DNA of 64,000 nucleotides from Phragmites australis (lineage: Eukaryota > Streptophyta > Magnoliopsida > Poales > Poaceae), in assembly GCF_958298935.1 (NCBI RefSeq), contig NC_084924.1:17209819-17273818 (forward strand), given 5' to 3'. Each line of letters opens with the position of its first letter. Position 1 is the first letter of the stretch. Below the pieces are notes generated by a model. That model did not search any database and was not told the origin of the DNA. It was given only the letters and a program-made list of their open reading frames with translations. The translations under genes were made by a program, and so were the position numbers. Below are positions 10,650 to 23,115 of this stretch, in pieces.

Positions 10650-12690
10650 ATGATAAGGTTTTTTGTGGTTCCTAAAGACATTTTCCCCTTCTTGTCAAAA
10701 ATATGGCGCTCATGGCAAGTTTTGTAATCCTAGTGTATGTGAAGCCCCCAACTGGTTATCCGGGAAGGATTCTTGGATTGACAATCTTATAAATCCAAGT
10801 GTGTGTATGGGCATAAATGCCCGAATAGAACCATATATTTATTTTATAAAGGCATTTTCTCAAAATAGGAAAAAAATATTGATAATATGGCAAGTAATAT
10901 TTCCAAAATATATGCTAAATACTTTTACATAAAACTTGCAAAGTTGGTCGATATTTGAAGAATTTTTAAGGACTTTATCACCCTCCATAGCTAACCTACA
11001 CGAACCTGGTCGATTGGATTCGACCACCCTATAGTGACCTTCCCACTTCAGAGATAGCTTATTGCTGTTTTTTTTGGCTTTGTATGAGTCATAGAACCAG
11101 ATCTCTCGGTTTGAAAGATTTTTTGCGGATGTTCTAGTCGTGGTAGTGTCGGAGAGCTTGCTGGTACCGCGTTGATCCTATCAACACTTGCATCCTTTTT
11201 TCCTCGAGAACATTGAGGTTATCCTGTTCTCTTGGGATTTCATCCTTGTCTGCGTATAGTTCAACTCGGGGAGATTTAATCTTGAGTTCATAAGGTAGCA
11301 TTGCTTCAGCCCCATAAACTAGAAAGAAATGGTTTCACCCATCATCTTGATGGACGTTGTTCAAAGTGCCCAAAGTACGTTAGGAAACTCCAAAGCCAAG
11401 GCTTTAGCGTAGGCGGATAAGCGGTTGAAGACGTGGGTTTTGATTTCCTGAAGTACAAGGCTATTTGCCCGCTCAACCTATCCATTTCTTTGTGGATGTG
11501 CCATGGACACAAAGAAGATTGTAGTGCCAAGTTCCACGTAGTAATCGATGAACATCGCATTGGAGAACTAAATTATGTTGTCAGTGATGATCCTACTAGT
11601 GATGCTGAATCTTGTCATGACGCTTTTCATGATGAATTTCTTGGCAGCCGCCGACGTGATTTTTCAATTGATTAAGCTTCAATCCATTTGGTGCAGGTAT
11701 GAATTGCAACAAATAGGAACTTGAAGGCCCTAGGTGCTTCCGGGAAGGTCCCAGAATATCTAACACCATGTTGCGAATGGCCATGATAAGGGTATCGTCT
11801 GTATGGCTTGAGTGGGTTGATATACTCTTCTTCTGTGAAATTTGCAACTCATGAATTTTTTACTAAGTCGCTCATATCATTAAGAGTTGTAGGCCAATAG
11901 AAACCTTGTATAAATGCCTTTGAGGCTAGGGTTCAGAAGGAAGCGTGAGCTCTACACAACCCTCCATTGATTTCTTTAAGTATTTCTCTACTTTGCTTCT
12001 GAGAGATGCATTTTATGAGTACTCCATGAATGCCTTTTCGATAAAGAATGCTATCTACCAAGGTAGACATCTTGGATCAATAGAAAATTTACTTAGTTAG
12101 TGCATCATCCTCGGGCACATCCCAATCTTGAAGGTACTTTCGTATTGTGGAGATCCATGAAACTTCGCTTTCGAGTTGAGCCTCGAGTTCCCTCATGACT
12201 CCTTTTGGGGCATCAATCCCTAACAAGCCCCTGAGTTGGTTATAGGTCTCGTAGATCACAACTCCTTTGGTTACGTCCTCTGATGATTTCACAGACGGCT
12301 TGGAGAGTTTCTCTATAAAAATCCAAGGTTATCATAGAGACCGTGAGGATGCCGTGTAGGTAAGACTATCAGTGAGGCAGTTGTCCTTACTTGGGATATA
12401 CTTGACCTTGAGTCTAATAAATTTCTTTTTCAGCTTCCACACCTTCACGAGATAGTTTTTCATGGTTTTATCCGAGGATTGATACTCCTTGCTAACTTGC
12501 TTCACCACCAACTATGAACCCCCTTTCACAAGCAGGTGGTGGATGCCAAGAGCAGAAGCTACTCGGAGTCTAGCGAACAGACCCTCATATTCAGCTATGT
12601 TGTTCGTGGTTTAAAAATCAATCTGCGAAGTGTATTGTAGGCTTTCTCCTATTGGAGATATCAGTATAATCCCAGCCCCTGCCTGATGAG
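10650..12690 (-). pseudogene. Gypsy RNase H-integrase remnant, reverse strand
   Basis: On the minus strand, 12292 down to 12089 gives a block ending in ISTIRKYLQDWDVPEDDALTK, matching the linker between RNase H and integrase in Tat-like pol. Next, 11847 to 11596 contains the integrase wording LDILGPSRKHLGP and a frame-shifted FLFVAIHTCTKWIEA block. Below 11330 follows the integrase C-terminus (a YGAEAMLP-like region, then KWEGHY-like wording). It carries many stops. Its order does not fit the element at 3990-8870, so it is a second or rearranged copy. Confidence 0.68.
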
Positions 12691-12860
12691 CCCATGGCTC
12701 CTTCAGATACTATCAATACTACTAATATTCCTGAAATCATTCAAGGTCCAATTACAAGAGCACATGCGTGACAATTAAACCACCAGGTGAACTCGTTCTT
12801 TGTTGTTCTTACTTCCTTGGATGGATTACTACTAAATTCTTGTGATGTTTAATTGCTTAG
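12690..12860 (+). pseudogene. Gypsy pol C-terminal remnant
   Basis: The plus-strand frame reads EIIQGPITRAHA, then a stop, then QLNHQVNSF. This matches the GPITRARA-type C-terminal end of many plant Gypsy polyproteins, which lies just before the 3' LTR. Here it leads directly into LTR copy 2, yet that LTR is also followed by a PBS, so the arrangement may reflect recombination between two elements. Confidence 0.5.
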
Positions 12861-13608
12861 GAACATGGGAGAACCACCACAACCTTACCTGGACATCACC
12901 CCTCGAAGGCTAAGTCTACTCGGACTCGAGGCTGAGCTCTAGTCATAGTCAAGGTCGAAGTCATGGTCGTGGTCGAGTCACAAGACACCATGTCAGTAAA
13001 ACCTACATAACTCTATCATACAAAGTCCGTTTTATGCAATCTTGGATATTTTGAAAAGCTTATGATGAGCCCTGTCTAATGGACATGAGCTTGACCAAAT
13101 ATTCCTTATAGTTTATTCAAAGTGAAAGAAATAAGATGTTGCACCACTGTTTTAGACCTAGTTAGGTCTTGTAATCGTGTCGGGGTTAGAGTCTAGGTTG
13201 TGTATGCCTCTTTCGGTGGCTGCACAACCCTATATTGACCTCTTCACATCCCACTATATATACATAGTATCTATCATAGTTTAGGCTTGGATTCTGCTTA
13301 GATTATTCTGTTCAATATAGTTTCACCACTTGTTCGGTTTGTGGAACCCCAACTCGAGCACTTCATTGGTAATTAGCAATATTCGGATTGCATCTACCTG
13401 TTCTTGCTTGTGTTCTCGAATCGCTTGCAAGAAAATCCTTCTTGACGTGGTTAACCGCGTCTTAGCACGGTTGATAATCACAGAGTAGTAGTGTAGTGGT
13501 TGTGAGGGTTCTCAATCTATTCTTTTCAGAGTCTTTGGATCATCAATGTTGAAACTCCACCAATTGACTTCTCATATTACCTTCGGAAGATCGGGAAAAC
13601 ACACATCA
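12855..13608 (+). mobile_element. LTR copy 2 of the second Gypsy family
   Basis: It aligns with 9537-10275 and ends in CATCA. The next bases, at 13611-13623, are TGGTATTAGAGCC, a one-mismatch version of the initiator-Met tRNA primer site TGGTATCAGAGCC. This makes it a 5' LTR for the leader and gag start that follow. A TATATATACATAG box lies near 13257. Confidence 0.65.
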
Positions 13609-13610
13609 AT

Positions 13611-13623
13611 TGGTATTAGAGCC
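13611..13623 (+). other. Primer-binding site (initiator Met tRNA type)
   Basis: TGGTATTAGAGCC lies three bases after the LTR end. It differs by one base from the usual plant initiator-Met primer site. Confidence 0.65.
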
Positions 13624-13859
13624 TCAGTTATCCCCTTTGTTCATCGTTTTCTATTACCTAGAGTCCAGAAAATAGCCCTACAAAAATATTTAGATCTTAG
13701 TTTTTTTGGCTGTCCAAACCACTTTGTGCCTTCACAATTTTTGTTTTCAGTATTCATGTTGTTGAGTTTGAGTCCATCATCGGTGTCTTTGTTGTTGGTC
13801 GAGTCATCGTGATCTAGTTTCTAGTGTCGAGTTTTGCTGTTTAGTCATCGTGTATCTCG

Positions 13860-14300
13860 GTCTGACCTTGTTTTCTATACCCGAGATTGTGTATCTACTC
13901 GAGTTTGATCACTAGTCGAGTCGAACATTAAGTTGTGTTTGACCACTAGTCACTGTAACCATCTACTTGAGTTCGACCACTAGTCGAGTCGACCATCAAC
14001 TCATGTTCAACCACTAGTCGTTCTGACCACCCAATCGGGGTCCCTACTAGTCATTCCGACCACCCACTCAGGGTCCAACCAGGCACTCCGACCACCCACT
14101 CAGGGTCTCGACCAGCCACTCCGACCGCCCACTTGGGGTCCCGACCAGTCAATCCGACCACCTAGTCGAAATCATCCACCTTCTCGGATCTAACCATCCT
14201 TTTGGGTTTGACCACCTAGTCGAAATCTCCCACTTTCTCGAATCCGACCATCCTTTCAGGTTAGACCACCTAGTCCGATTCAACTATCAACTCGTTTTTG
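13860..14300 (+). repeat. Degenerate short repeats in the Gypsy leader
   Basis: About 20- to 30-bp units built on CGACCACC(C/T)A(C/G)TC and GGGTC(C/T)(C)GACCAG recur through this stretch. The best-preserved part is 14030-14160, with CCGACCACCCACTCAGGGTC-like units. They lie in the untranslated leader between PBS and gag, a position that often carries such repeats. No coding role is visible. Confidence 0.6.
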
Positions 14301-15070
14301 CCTCCACAACCAAGTCAGAGTATATATGTTTCTGGCTGCTCTTGGACACCCCCATACACCTTTCCTATCGAGCATTGTCCGACAAAGTTCGAGTAGCAGT
14401 CCATAGCCAAAATAGAGGCAGCCAAAGTTCAGAGAGAGAGAAGGAAAGAGTGAGTATCTTTTTATTACCTTTATACCCCCTGCTCTTCGGAAAAAGTTTT
14501 TGACTCACGTACCTCACTGGTCTTAAAAAAGGTAGTAGAAGAGTTTTTGAGTTTGTGTCACATTTGCAAAAAAAGAAAGAAAAGCAAGCAAGAAGCAAAG
14601 AGTGAAAAAAAACGAAGAAGCAAATAGTGCATAAAATAGAGAGAGAGAATTAAAAAAAAAGAGAATCAGTTTGCTTTGCGAATTTTGTTCCATTGTGCTT
14701 ATGTCTGTTATAGTTTTTTGCTTGCTTGAGCTATTTTTAGGAACGTATTCGGGCAAGTAACTGTGACGGGTACTGTGGACATTTATTCAGCTTTTCTAAT
14801 CTAATTTCAATTATTACTATTCCTTGCTACTAAATATTGCCTCTCCAAGCTGCACCTTGCCTCGATCAGAATGGTCTCTCCTCTTGCAACTTCCTCACTC
14901 GCACCCGATAAGGTATCACGGACTAGCCACTGGTTATGCCATCTGTGGTGATCAATAAGAACACTTACAAGAGCGTGGTAAGACACTTGAGAGTGTATGA
15001 CTCCACCTCCACCACCTAGTAGTCGATAGGGATAATTTATCTTTCATTGTTTTTTTATTTTCGACTAACT

Positions 15071-15255
15071 ATGGCAAGAGTAGCATCGGATGCATAGGAG
15101 TGTGTTTTGAGAAAAGAAATCACAATGGTGTTGAATGATCATCGACAAGCTATTACTGATGATTTTGATAAGAAGCTTGCAGAGACAAACACTACATTGC
15201 AACAACTTAATGATAGTATTGTTATGCTCCATACACGCTTTGATCGAGTGGTTAA
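15071..15255 (+). pseudogene. Gypsy gag N-terminal fragment
   Basis: ATG at 15071 is followed by an in-frame TAG after seven codons. The frame then reads MRKEITMVLNDHRQAITDDF and a helix-rich stretch ending near MLHTRFDRVVNV. The pattern of a short coiled N-terminus with DDFDKKL fits plant chromovirus-type gag starts. The frame is cut at 15256, where an unrelated TGTCACACCC edge begins. The rest of gag-pol is not found downstream. Confidence 0.5.
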
Positions 15256-18200
15256 TGTCACACCCAGTTTTAACGGACAAAAACAGATGTGGCTTATGTG
15301 TGCCTAGGATGTTCAATACACATAAGGACGTCACAGGTGAAGTAACAAAAGCAATACTTTTATAGAATAACGTTAAAGTTTTACAGCAATTGACATATAT
15401 TGTCTTCTATGAAGATATCGGCAGCGGAACAGAAGCACTGGTGCCCAACAACACCGTAGGCAACCGACCGGGAGACACGCGCCTAGAACGTCACAACCTC
15501 GTCTTGATAGTCTTCAATATCTTCACTCACTGAGCAGCAGCATACATGTCGCATGGTATAGGGAAAATAGCAAGCGTGAGCACATGATGCGTTCAGTAAG
15601 TGTGGGAAAAATAATGATATACAGATTTATATCAAGAATAGACTAACACATGATAAATTTGCTTAAATGTGAGTATTGAAAACACATTTGGACTAAAAAC
15701 ATTAAGCAGTTATTAAATGAATGTAACCCATACAGTCCAATACGCAGCATACAAGGCTCCCCACCTTGCACACCATAACCATCTAGTACTCCCTATACTA
15801 TAACCAAAACCACAACCATCTAGTATTCCCTGTACCAGAACTATAACCACAACCAAACTCATAACCACAACCCACTAATCATGTGAGGATCCAAGTCTCT
15901 CATATTCGTGAGCACGGCTATTATAACAGTTTTACACTCTGCAGAGGTTGTCCAGCTTTCCCCACGAGTCAGTGAATTCCATGTTGCCGTGTTCGCAAAA
16001 CAATTAACACACGCCAGTGGTGTGCCGCCAAGAATCACTGCATGACATTTGCCACCAACCAGAGACTAATCCAGTATGTGTCTGCCCACTAGGTTTCACC
16101 GCCAGGCTTTACGCAAGCTAAGCTCCTACCCAGAAGCCCCCTTTTGTGCTGACCCAACACACACTGGATAGACTCTAATCAGTATGTCACGCCTTACCCA
16201 TATCAGCCTCGTGGTTGGTACGTTACTTCTTGGGTTGTCGCTCCACGAACCAGTCCTTACTTAGGTTACTTGAGCAAATACTAAACCAACATCATAACCA
16301 TGGTAACCATCAAAACCACTTTGCTCAAGGCCTAAGGTTCCATGTTGCTAGACCATTAACACATTAACGACCATTGTTGCTTATGTTCATTAGTCAAGAT
16401 TATGACACTTCTCAACATCCCAAAAGCATGGCTAAGCAATCTACCCATAAAAGACACCTAACCATAAACCATCTAGGTTCCAAGGGATGATAAGGGAAAA
16501 TCTAGGGAAAACCTTAACATAGGTGATTACCCATCATATTGACACTGCATACAATTTTGTAAAACAAAACATTTAAAAACAAAGGTTCAATATGATCAAG
16601 GACACTTGCCTTTTTCCCAATGCTGCTCAGTGTTGTCAAAATCTTGGTCTTGAAGTCCCTTGAACTGCTCCGGAACGTTATTGACTAATCGCGAGAACTA
16701 CCAACAAACAACACAAAGGAAACACTAAGAACAACATACCAACATCATCAAAACACTTTTAAAAAAAATACTATGGATGGATAGGAATGATTTTAGAAAC
16801 GTTTAGATGCAAGATCGTCTAAATCGGAGTTAAGATGAAAAGAGAACAGCTTTTGAGAGATGGATTAGACTGAAAAGGAAAAACTAGTTTACTGGAGTTA
16901 TCTTCCTATGGGAAAAGAGCTTATTGCACAATCACTGTGTCAGGCTTGACAACATTCTTATGCAAGATTCAAGAAGTGTAAGGCAGACTAGACTTCGCTG
17001 AGTAGGCTAAGGGGAATGATGTGGTGCTGACTTGGTATGCTATGCAAGTACCGTCTTGGATTAAGGAAGGGATACGCTGAGGTCTAGTATTGACCACCTA
17101 TGATGGATCAAAAAGGCCGAATGTTGCACTTCTAGGTTAAGGATACTACTGGTTACTCTATGTAGCGGTGGTGGTTTGGGTTTTGTCGGAGATGACGATC
17201 GGGCATGTGGCCACAGACATTGATGTTGGCTTTAGTGGTGTTTCAGTGAAACAAGAGAAGCATGGAGTAGAACGCAGAAAGACTAACTCAGCGGTATGGT
17301 TGGTTTTGGAAGGGGTCATCCGAGGTTGCGGCAAAACAGCGATGACTGCTTCTAGGTTTGGTGGTGACCGCGAACAGATTAAGGAACAAAGACACTCGTG
17401 TTCCAGGAGATTGGCTATGAAATTTGAGAAACCGTTTGAATAGAGATGTTCATATATCCCGGGAACATAATGCTATGGCATGGGTTTGGGGTAGATCATC
17501 CACTGAGAGGAAGAATGATCAACAGAGATGAGACGGGTGATGGCTACGACGTGCTATGGTTGGCAAAGGCGTCCTGGTCGTGTTGCTGCACAAACGTGGA
17601 TGGGCTCCTAGGGTAACATAGAAGACTTCATGGGACACGCCGTGACGCGGTTGGTGCATCCATATGGCTTTCGGATTGACGGGGAACACGAATGCAAATC
17701 TAGTGCACACGCAGAATGCGTCCAGAAACCGGACAGTGGGTATATCGACCTTGATTTCGATAGTTTAGCTGCTCTACTGGCCGACCTGGTTGGTGAGGAC
17801 GCGGGGAACATCATGGGACCTGCACCGGTGAAAGGTCTTGGTGATTTGACCTCTGGTCGGTCGGGAACATCGATGCCAATCGGCTACAGCGCGGCTGTCT
17901 CGCGGCTGTCCGTGACGGCGACGACTGTGGCGGCATAGATCAGGCTTTGGCCGGGGCTAGGGCTTGGCTAGGGACTTAGTATGATGCTAAAACAGTAGTA
18001 AGGGAGGAGAAGAAGGGGTCCTCACCTTGCTTTGATGGTCGAGGAAGGAGGATTCGCAGAGAAGATGACGTAGCGCATCACGGGCGGCGGCGGCGGCGGC
18101 TCTGGCGAACGGCAGCGCTCCGACGACGCACGGGCAGGGCAGCAGCAACTTCTAGGGCTTGGAGGCGTGGAATAGAGGTAGCAGAGGGCGTGCAACTAAT

Positions 18201-18430
18201 ATATATAGGGATAGGGGTGGCTGGTTGAGGTGGAGTCCAAATTGAAGACGAATCGGATTCGAGTTCGAGTTGGTTACGATTTCCTTTTTCGCAGCTCTGT
18301 ATTCCGAGGATGATATCTCCATCGTTCGGACTCCAAATTGGACGTTTCTTGATTCTAAATTGTATTAATCGAAAATATGTACAAATTTGGTAGTCATTGG
18401 AACTTCTGAAAATATCATCTCCCTTTGAAT
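15256..18430. mobile_element. Probable LTR or LTR-element remnant interrupting gag
   Basis: A sharp edge TGTCACACCCAGTTTTAACGG at 15256 interrupts gag. Such TGTCACACCC edges are common LTR termini in grass Gypsy families. The interior has no gag-pol. It includes a GC-rich stretch (17600-18200) with a CGG run at about 18084-18101, a minus-strand TATA-like TATATATTAG at about 18198, and cell-stress-style LTR wording near 18300-18360. The right edge is not resolved and no matching target duplication was found, so it may be truncated against the MULE. A 102-codon frame at 17630-17938 has no recognisable domain. Confidence 0.4.
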
Positions 18431-18439
18431 CTCTTTACA

Positions 18440-19850
18440 AGAGACTTGTTGCGGTCTGAGATGATGCAAACTCGTTATCTATTTTCCACGACATGTGTCC
18501 TCACCAAAGTGAGGAACCACAACCGGTTATCATTATTCTCACTCTCAACCATTACAAAGGCAACATGAATGATCTGATTATTTGCATCCGCCACTATCGG
18601 TGTCATAAGGGTAGCATGGTACTTGCTTCTTAGAAATGTGGCATCCACACATACAACCGGCTTGTAATGTTTGAAAGCTTTGATGCATTATCAAAAGGAC
18701 CAGAATAGCCTAATGAGGTATCAGCCAGTGGTGTTGTATGATCCATTCTTTAGCTTGATCGACTCATCTGCCTTGGCCCACCGAGTCCCTGGATTCGTCA
18801 TGGCAATCTTCTGCATTAGCCTCAGAGCATAGTTGTAAGACTCATCGAAGCTTTCAAACAGCATCTTCAACGCCTTCTACTTCGCTTGCCACATGGTGTG
18901 GTAATTGACCAGCTTACCCATCTTAGTCTGCACCTCCTCCATAATGGATTTTGGCAACAAACAAATGTCCATGCTAACAATAGTGATGAGCCAACAAGAG
19001 TGATGAGGAGTTGGGCTATGAACCTCGCATCAATGGTGTGGCTCACATTCCTAATAGCCTCTACGTTGCATGTATGTGTGGTGTGTCTACCGATCACAAA
19101 ATAATTCTCATATTTCGGCATATGTGCTCATACAAATTAAGGATAAGTTGGGTGCTTGATACATCTGACCTCATACTCTGTAGGGTTAGACCGGAAGCAA
19201 TTGTGGTCCCTTCTTGTCATTATAGCATAGTTTCTAATAAATTTAATGACCTCCCCCCTGTTACGAAACTGTTGTTTGACCTGGATGTCGCTATTCTGGT
19301 ATCCCAATTAGATAAGATATTATACTCAACAACGGCACAATGTAGCAGTCCAGCACCATGAAAGTATTGGATCATAGGCGCCGAGTCATCGTTGTCAGTA
19401 GCTTCTTCATCCCCGCTACCACCGGCTTCATCATCCATGCATCCTACATCTACCTCAGAAGGGTCCACTCTAGCTTCCTCTCTACCGGAACTGTCCTCTG
19501 CGACATGCCCTCCATCCTCTTAATGCATCACGTGCTGGCCTGATCCTTCCACGGTAGTCACTGCATCACCTTGCACTAATCGTGGTACTATGTTTACGTA
19601 CACCCCCATATCAAAGTTCTCCTCTAATGCCTTGTGTGAGTACAAAACCCATGCGTTGTTCCTTCTCATCTCGGACAACATATAGACAACGACCGAGCTG
19701 TTTGGAACAAGCCGTGGCCTCACACCCTCCAGGACAATAATATGAGATTACTGGTTCAAACACAAAAGGCTCATAACATGTGATTTCAGATCATCCAAGT
19801 CATTAGGTACCTCAACCGAACTCTTTATATGTTGGTAGTTCTAAATTGTT
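18440..19850 (-). pseudogene. MULE (Mutator-like) transposase pseudogene
   Basis: On the minus strand, near 18690-18500, the translation reads AFKHYKPVVCVDATFL followed by a block with VADANNQIIHVAFVMVESEN. This is the first catalytic Asp region of the MULE transposase domain. Further upstream (19120-18870) is a block with HTCNVEAIRNVSHTIDARF, the zinc-binding region before the catalytic domain. An acidic linker lies at 19468-19220, and the N-terminal MRPRLVPNSSVVVYMLSEM segment at 19723-19520. Several stops and frame changes occur, and the rest of the catalytic domain is missing. The N-terminal end runs into the 1185-bp array. Confidence 0.78.
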
Positions 19851-20745
19851 ACGAGTTTCCTGTGCAAAACTGTAGGACGTTCTCCGTAATAAATATGAAA
19901 AATCATACCATATCTGCTAAACAAAGATACATCTAATAAAATGACTACTTAGATATATGTACGATACACAACTAATTACACCCCTCGATATATAATAAAT
20001 AAATTAACAATACAAATTAAATAGTACTATACTTAACAATGCTAATTAAATCATCAATATTGAATTCAAATGAAATAATTAATATTGAATATTGAATTAA
20101 AATATGAATGAAACTAACATGAATGTTATATTGACCAAATATTCAATCTCATTATAAATTGACTTCAAAACTATTTTGAAAGCTAATTTTGCTAGATTTC
20201 TTTATACTATACTTACTCTTTCAGAAGAGAGAAGCATCAGCATGTTACTCTCAACCTGGGTGATTATCTCCTTTTTATAGTGAATAGTATTATGCATATA
20301 GTTCCTAGCAAAATTTCAGTAGTCACATTTGACAATGTATTATTAACCTATTTATAGATTTCTTTATGTTGAGTGAGCTGAAGAGAGAAAGGGACTAGTC
20401 TACTGTAAGTAAAAGGCATTAAAAACATTGCTCTATTTGACTTCATAGTTGCTTCTTTTCTTTAACTAAGCACAAAAGTTCTTGTGTGCACCACTATTTT
20501 AATAGATTGAATTAAAATATTAATTAAAAAGGTGAATACCACTATTAATTAAAAAATTCAATTTCATAATTTTTTGGTGCATTGTGATTTTTATCAAATT
20601 TTTCTGTCCAATCCAAGTTTTTTTAGTCTTTCTAAAATTTATTTTTTATCCTATATCCTTTCCTTTTTCCTTTCTTTTTCTCTCTTTCCCCTAATTACAC
20701 CGGCACCCTACTTACACCTATAGAGGGCATGTATGCACTTGATCA
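19561..20745 (-). repeat. MULE-end array unit 1
   Basis: This leftmost unit is continuous with the MULE pseudogene. It has private variants relative to the others: GACAATGTATTATT, AGAGAAAGGGAC and AAAATATTAATT. Confidence 0.9.
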
Positions 20746-21930
20746 CTGCATCACCTTGCACTAATCATGATATTATGTTTACGTACACCCCCATATCAAA
20801 GTTCTCCTCTAATGCCTTGTGTGAGTACAAAATCCATGCGTTGTTCCTTCTCATCTCGGACAATATATAGACAACGACCGAGCTGTTTGGAACAAGCCGT
20901 GGCCTCACACCCTCCAGGACAATAATATGAGATTACTGGTTCAAACACAAAAGGCTCATAACATGTGATTTCAGACCATCCAAGTCATTAGGTACCTCAA
21001 CCGAACTCTTTATATGTTGGTAGTTCTAAATTGTTACGAGTTTCCTGTGCAAAACTGTAGAACGTTCTCCGTAATAAATATGAAAAATCATACCATATCT
21101 GCTAAACAAAGATACATCTAATAAAATGACTACTTAGATATATGTACGATACACAACTAATTACACCCCTCGATATATAATAAATAAATTAACAATACAA
21201 ATTAAATAGTACTATACTTAACAATGCTAATTAAATCATCAATATTGAATTCAAATGAAATAATTAATATTGAATATTGAATTAAAATATGAATGAAACT
21301 AACATGAATGTTATATTGACCAAATATTCAATCTCATTGTAAATTGACTTCAAAACTATTTTGAAAGCTAATTTTGCTAGATTTCTTTATACTATACTTA
21401 CTCTTTCAGAAGAGAGGAGCATCAGCATGTTACTCTCAACCTGGGTGATTATCTCCTTTTTATAGTGAATAGTATTATGCATATAGTTCCTAGCAAAATT
21501 TCAGTAGTCACATTTGACAATGCATTATTAACCTATTTATAGATTTCTTTATGTTGAGTGAGCTGAAGAGAGAAAAGGACTAGTCTACTGTAAGTAAAAG
21601 GCATTAAAAACATTGCTCTATTTGACTTCATAGTTGCTTCTTTTCTTTAACTAAGCACAAAAGTTCTTGTGTGCACCACTATTTTAATAGATTGAATTAA
21701 AATACTAATTAAAAAGGTGAATACCACTATTAATTAAAAAATTCAATTTCATAATTTTTTGGTGCATTGTGATTTTTATCAAATTTTTCTGTCCAATCCA
21801 AGTCTTTTTAGTCTTTCTAAAATTTATTTTTTATCCTATATCCTTTCCTTTTTCCTTTCTTTTTCTCTCTTTCCCCTAATTACACCGGCACCCTACTTAC
21901 ACCTATAGAGGGCATGTATGCACTTGATCA
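20746..21930 (-). repeat. MULE-end array unit 2
   Basis: It is nearly identical to unit 3, sharing GAGGAGCATCAG and CATTGTAAATTG. Its own variants are CTAATCATGATATT and TGTAGAACGTTC. Confidence 0.9.
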
Positions 21931-23115
21931 CTGCATCACCTTGCACTAATCGTGGTATTATGTTTACGTACACCCCCATATCAAAGTTCTCCTCTAATGC
22001 TTTGTGTGAGTACAAAATCCATGCGTTGTTCCTTCTCATCTCGGACAACATATAGACAACGACCGAGCTGTTTGGAACAAGCCGTGGCCTCACACCCTCC
22101 AGGACAATAATATGAGATTACTGGTTCAAACACAAAAGGCTCATAACATGTGATTTCAGACCATCCAAGTCATTAGGTACCTCAACCGAACTCTTTATAT
22201 GTTGGTAGTTCTAAATTGTTACGAGTTTCCTGTGCAAAACTTTAGGACGTTCTCCGTAATAAATATGAAAAATCATACCATATCTGCTAAACAAAGATAC
22301 ATCTAATAAAATGACTACTTAGATATATGTACGATACACAACTAATTACACCCCTCGATATATAATAAATAAATTAACAATACAAATTAAATAGTACTAT
22401 ACTTAACAATGCTAATTAAATCATCAATATTGAATTCAAATGAAATAATTAATATTGAATATTGAATTAAAATATGAATGAAACTAACATGAATGTTATA
22501 TTGACCAAATATTCAATCTCATTGTAAATTGACTTCAAAACTATTTTGAAAGCTAATTTTGCTAGATTTCTTTATACTATACTTACTCTTTCAGAAGAGA
22601 GGAGCATCAGCATGTTACTCTCAACCTGGGTGATTATCTCCTTTTTATAGTGAATAGTATTATGCATATAGTTCCTAGCAAAATTTCAGTAGTCACATTT
22701 GACAATGCATTATTAACCTATTTATAGATTTCTTTATGTTGAGTGAGCTGAAGAGAGAAAAGGACTAGTCTACTGTAAGTAAAAGGCATTAAAAACATTG
22801 CTCTATTTGACTTCATAGTTGCTTCTTTTCTTTAACTAAGCACAAAAGTTCTTGTGTGCACCACTATTTTAATAGATTGAATTAAAATACTAATTAAAAA
22901 GGTGAATACCACTATTAATTAAAAAATTCAATTTCATAATTTTTTGGTGCATTGTGATTTTTATCAAATTTTTCTGTCCAATCCAAGTCTTTTTAGTCTT
23001 TCTAAAATTTATTTTTTATCCTATATCCTTTCCTTTTTCCTTTCTTTTTCTCTCTTTCCCCTAATTACACCGGCACCCTACTTACACCTATAGAGGGCAT
23101 GTATGCACTTGATCA
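21931..23115 (-). repeat. MULE-end array unit 3
   Basis: It shares GAGGAGCATCAG with unit 2 and AACTTTAGGACG with unit 4, so it looks like a recombinant of neighbours. Its N-terminal frame (21893-22093, minus) has 66 codons. Confidence 0.9.

Noticed and set aside
17630..17938. 102-codon frame with MGHAVTRLVHPYGF start
   Set aside because: No domain, no conserved neighbour and no gene signals; kept only as a note within the LTR-like block.
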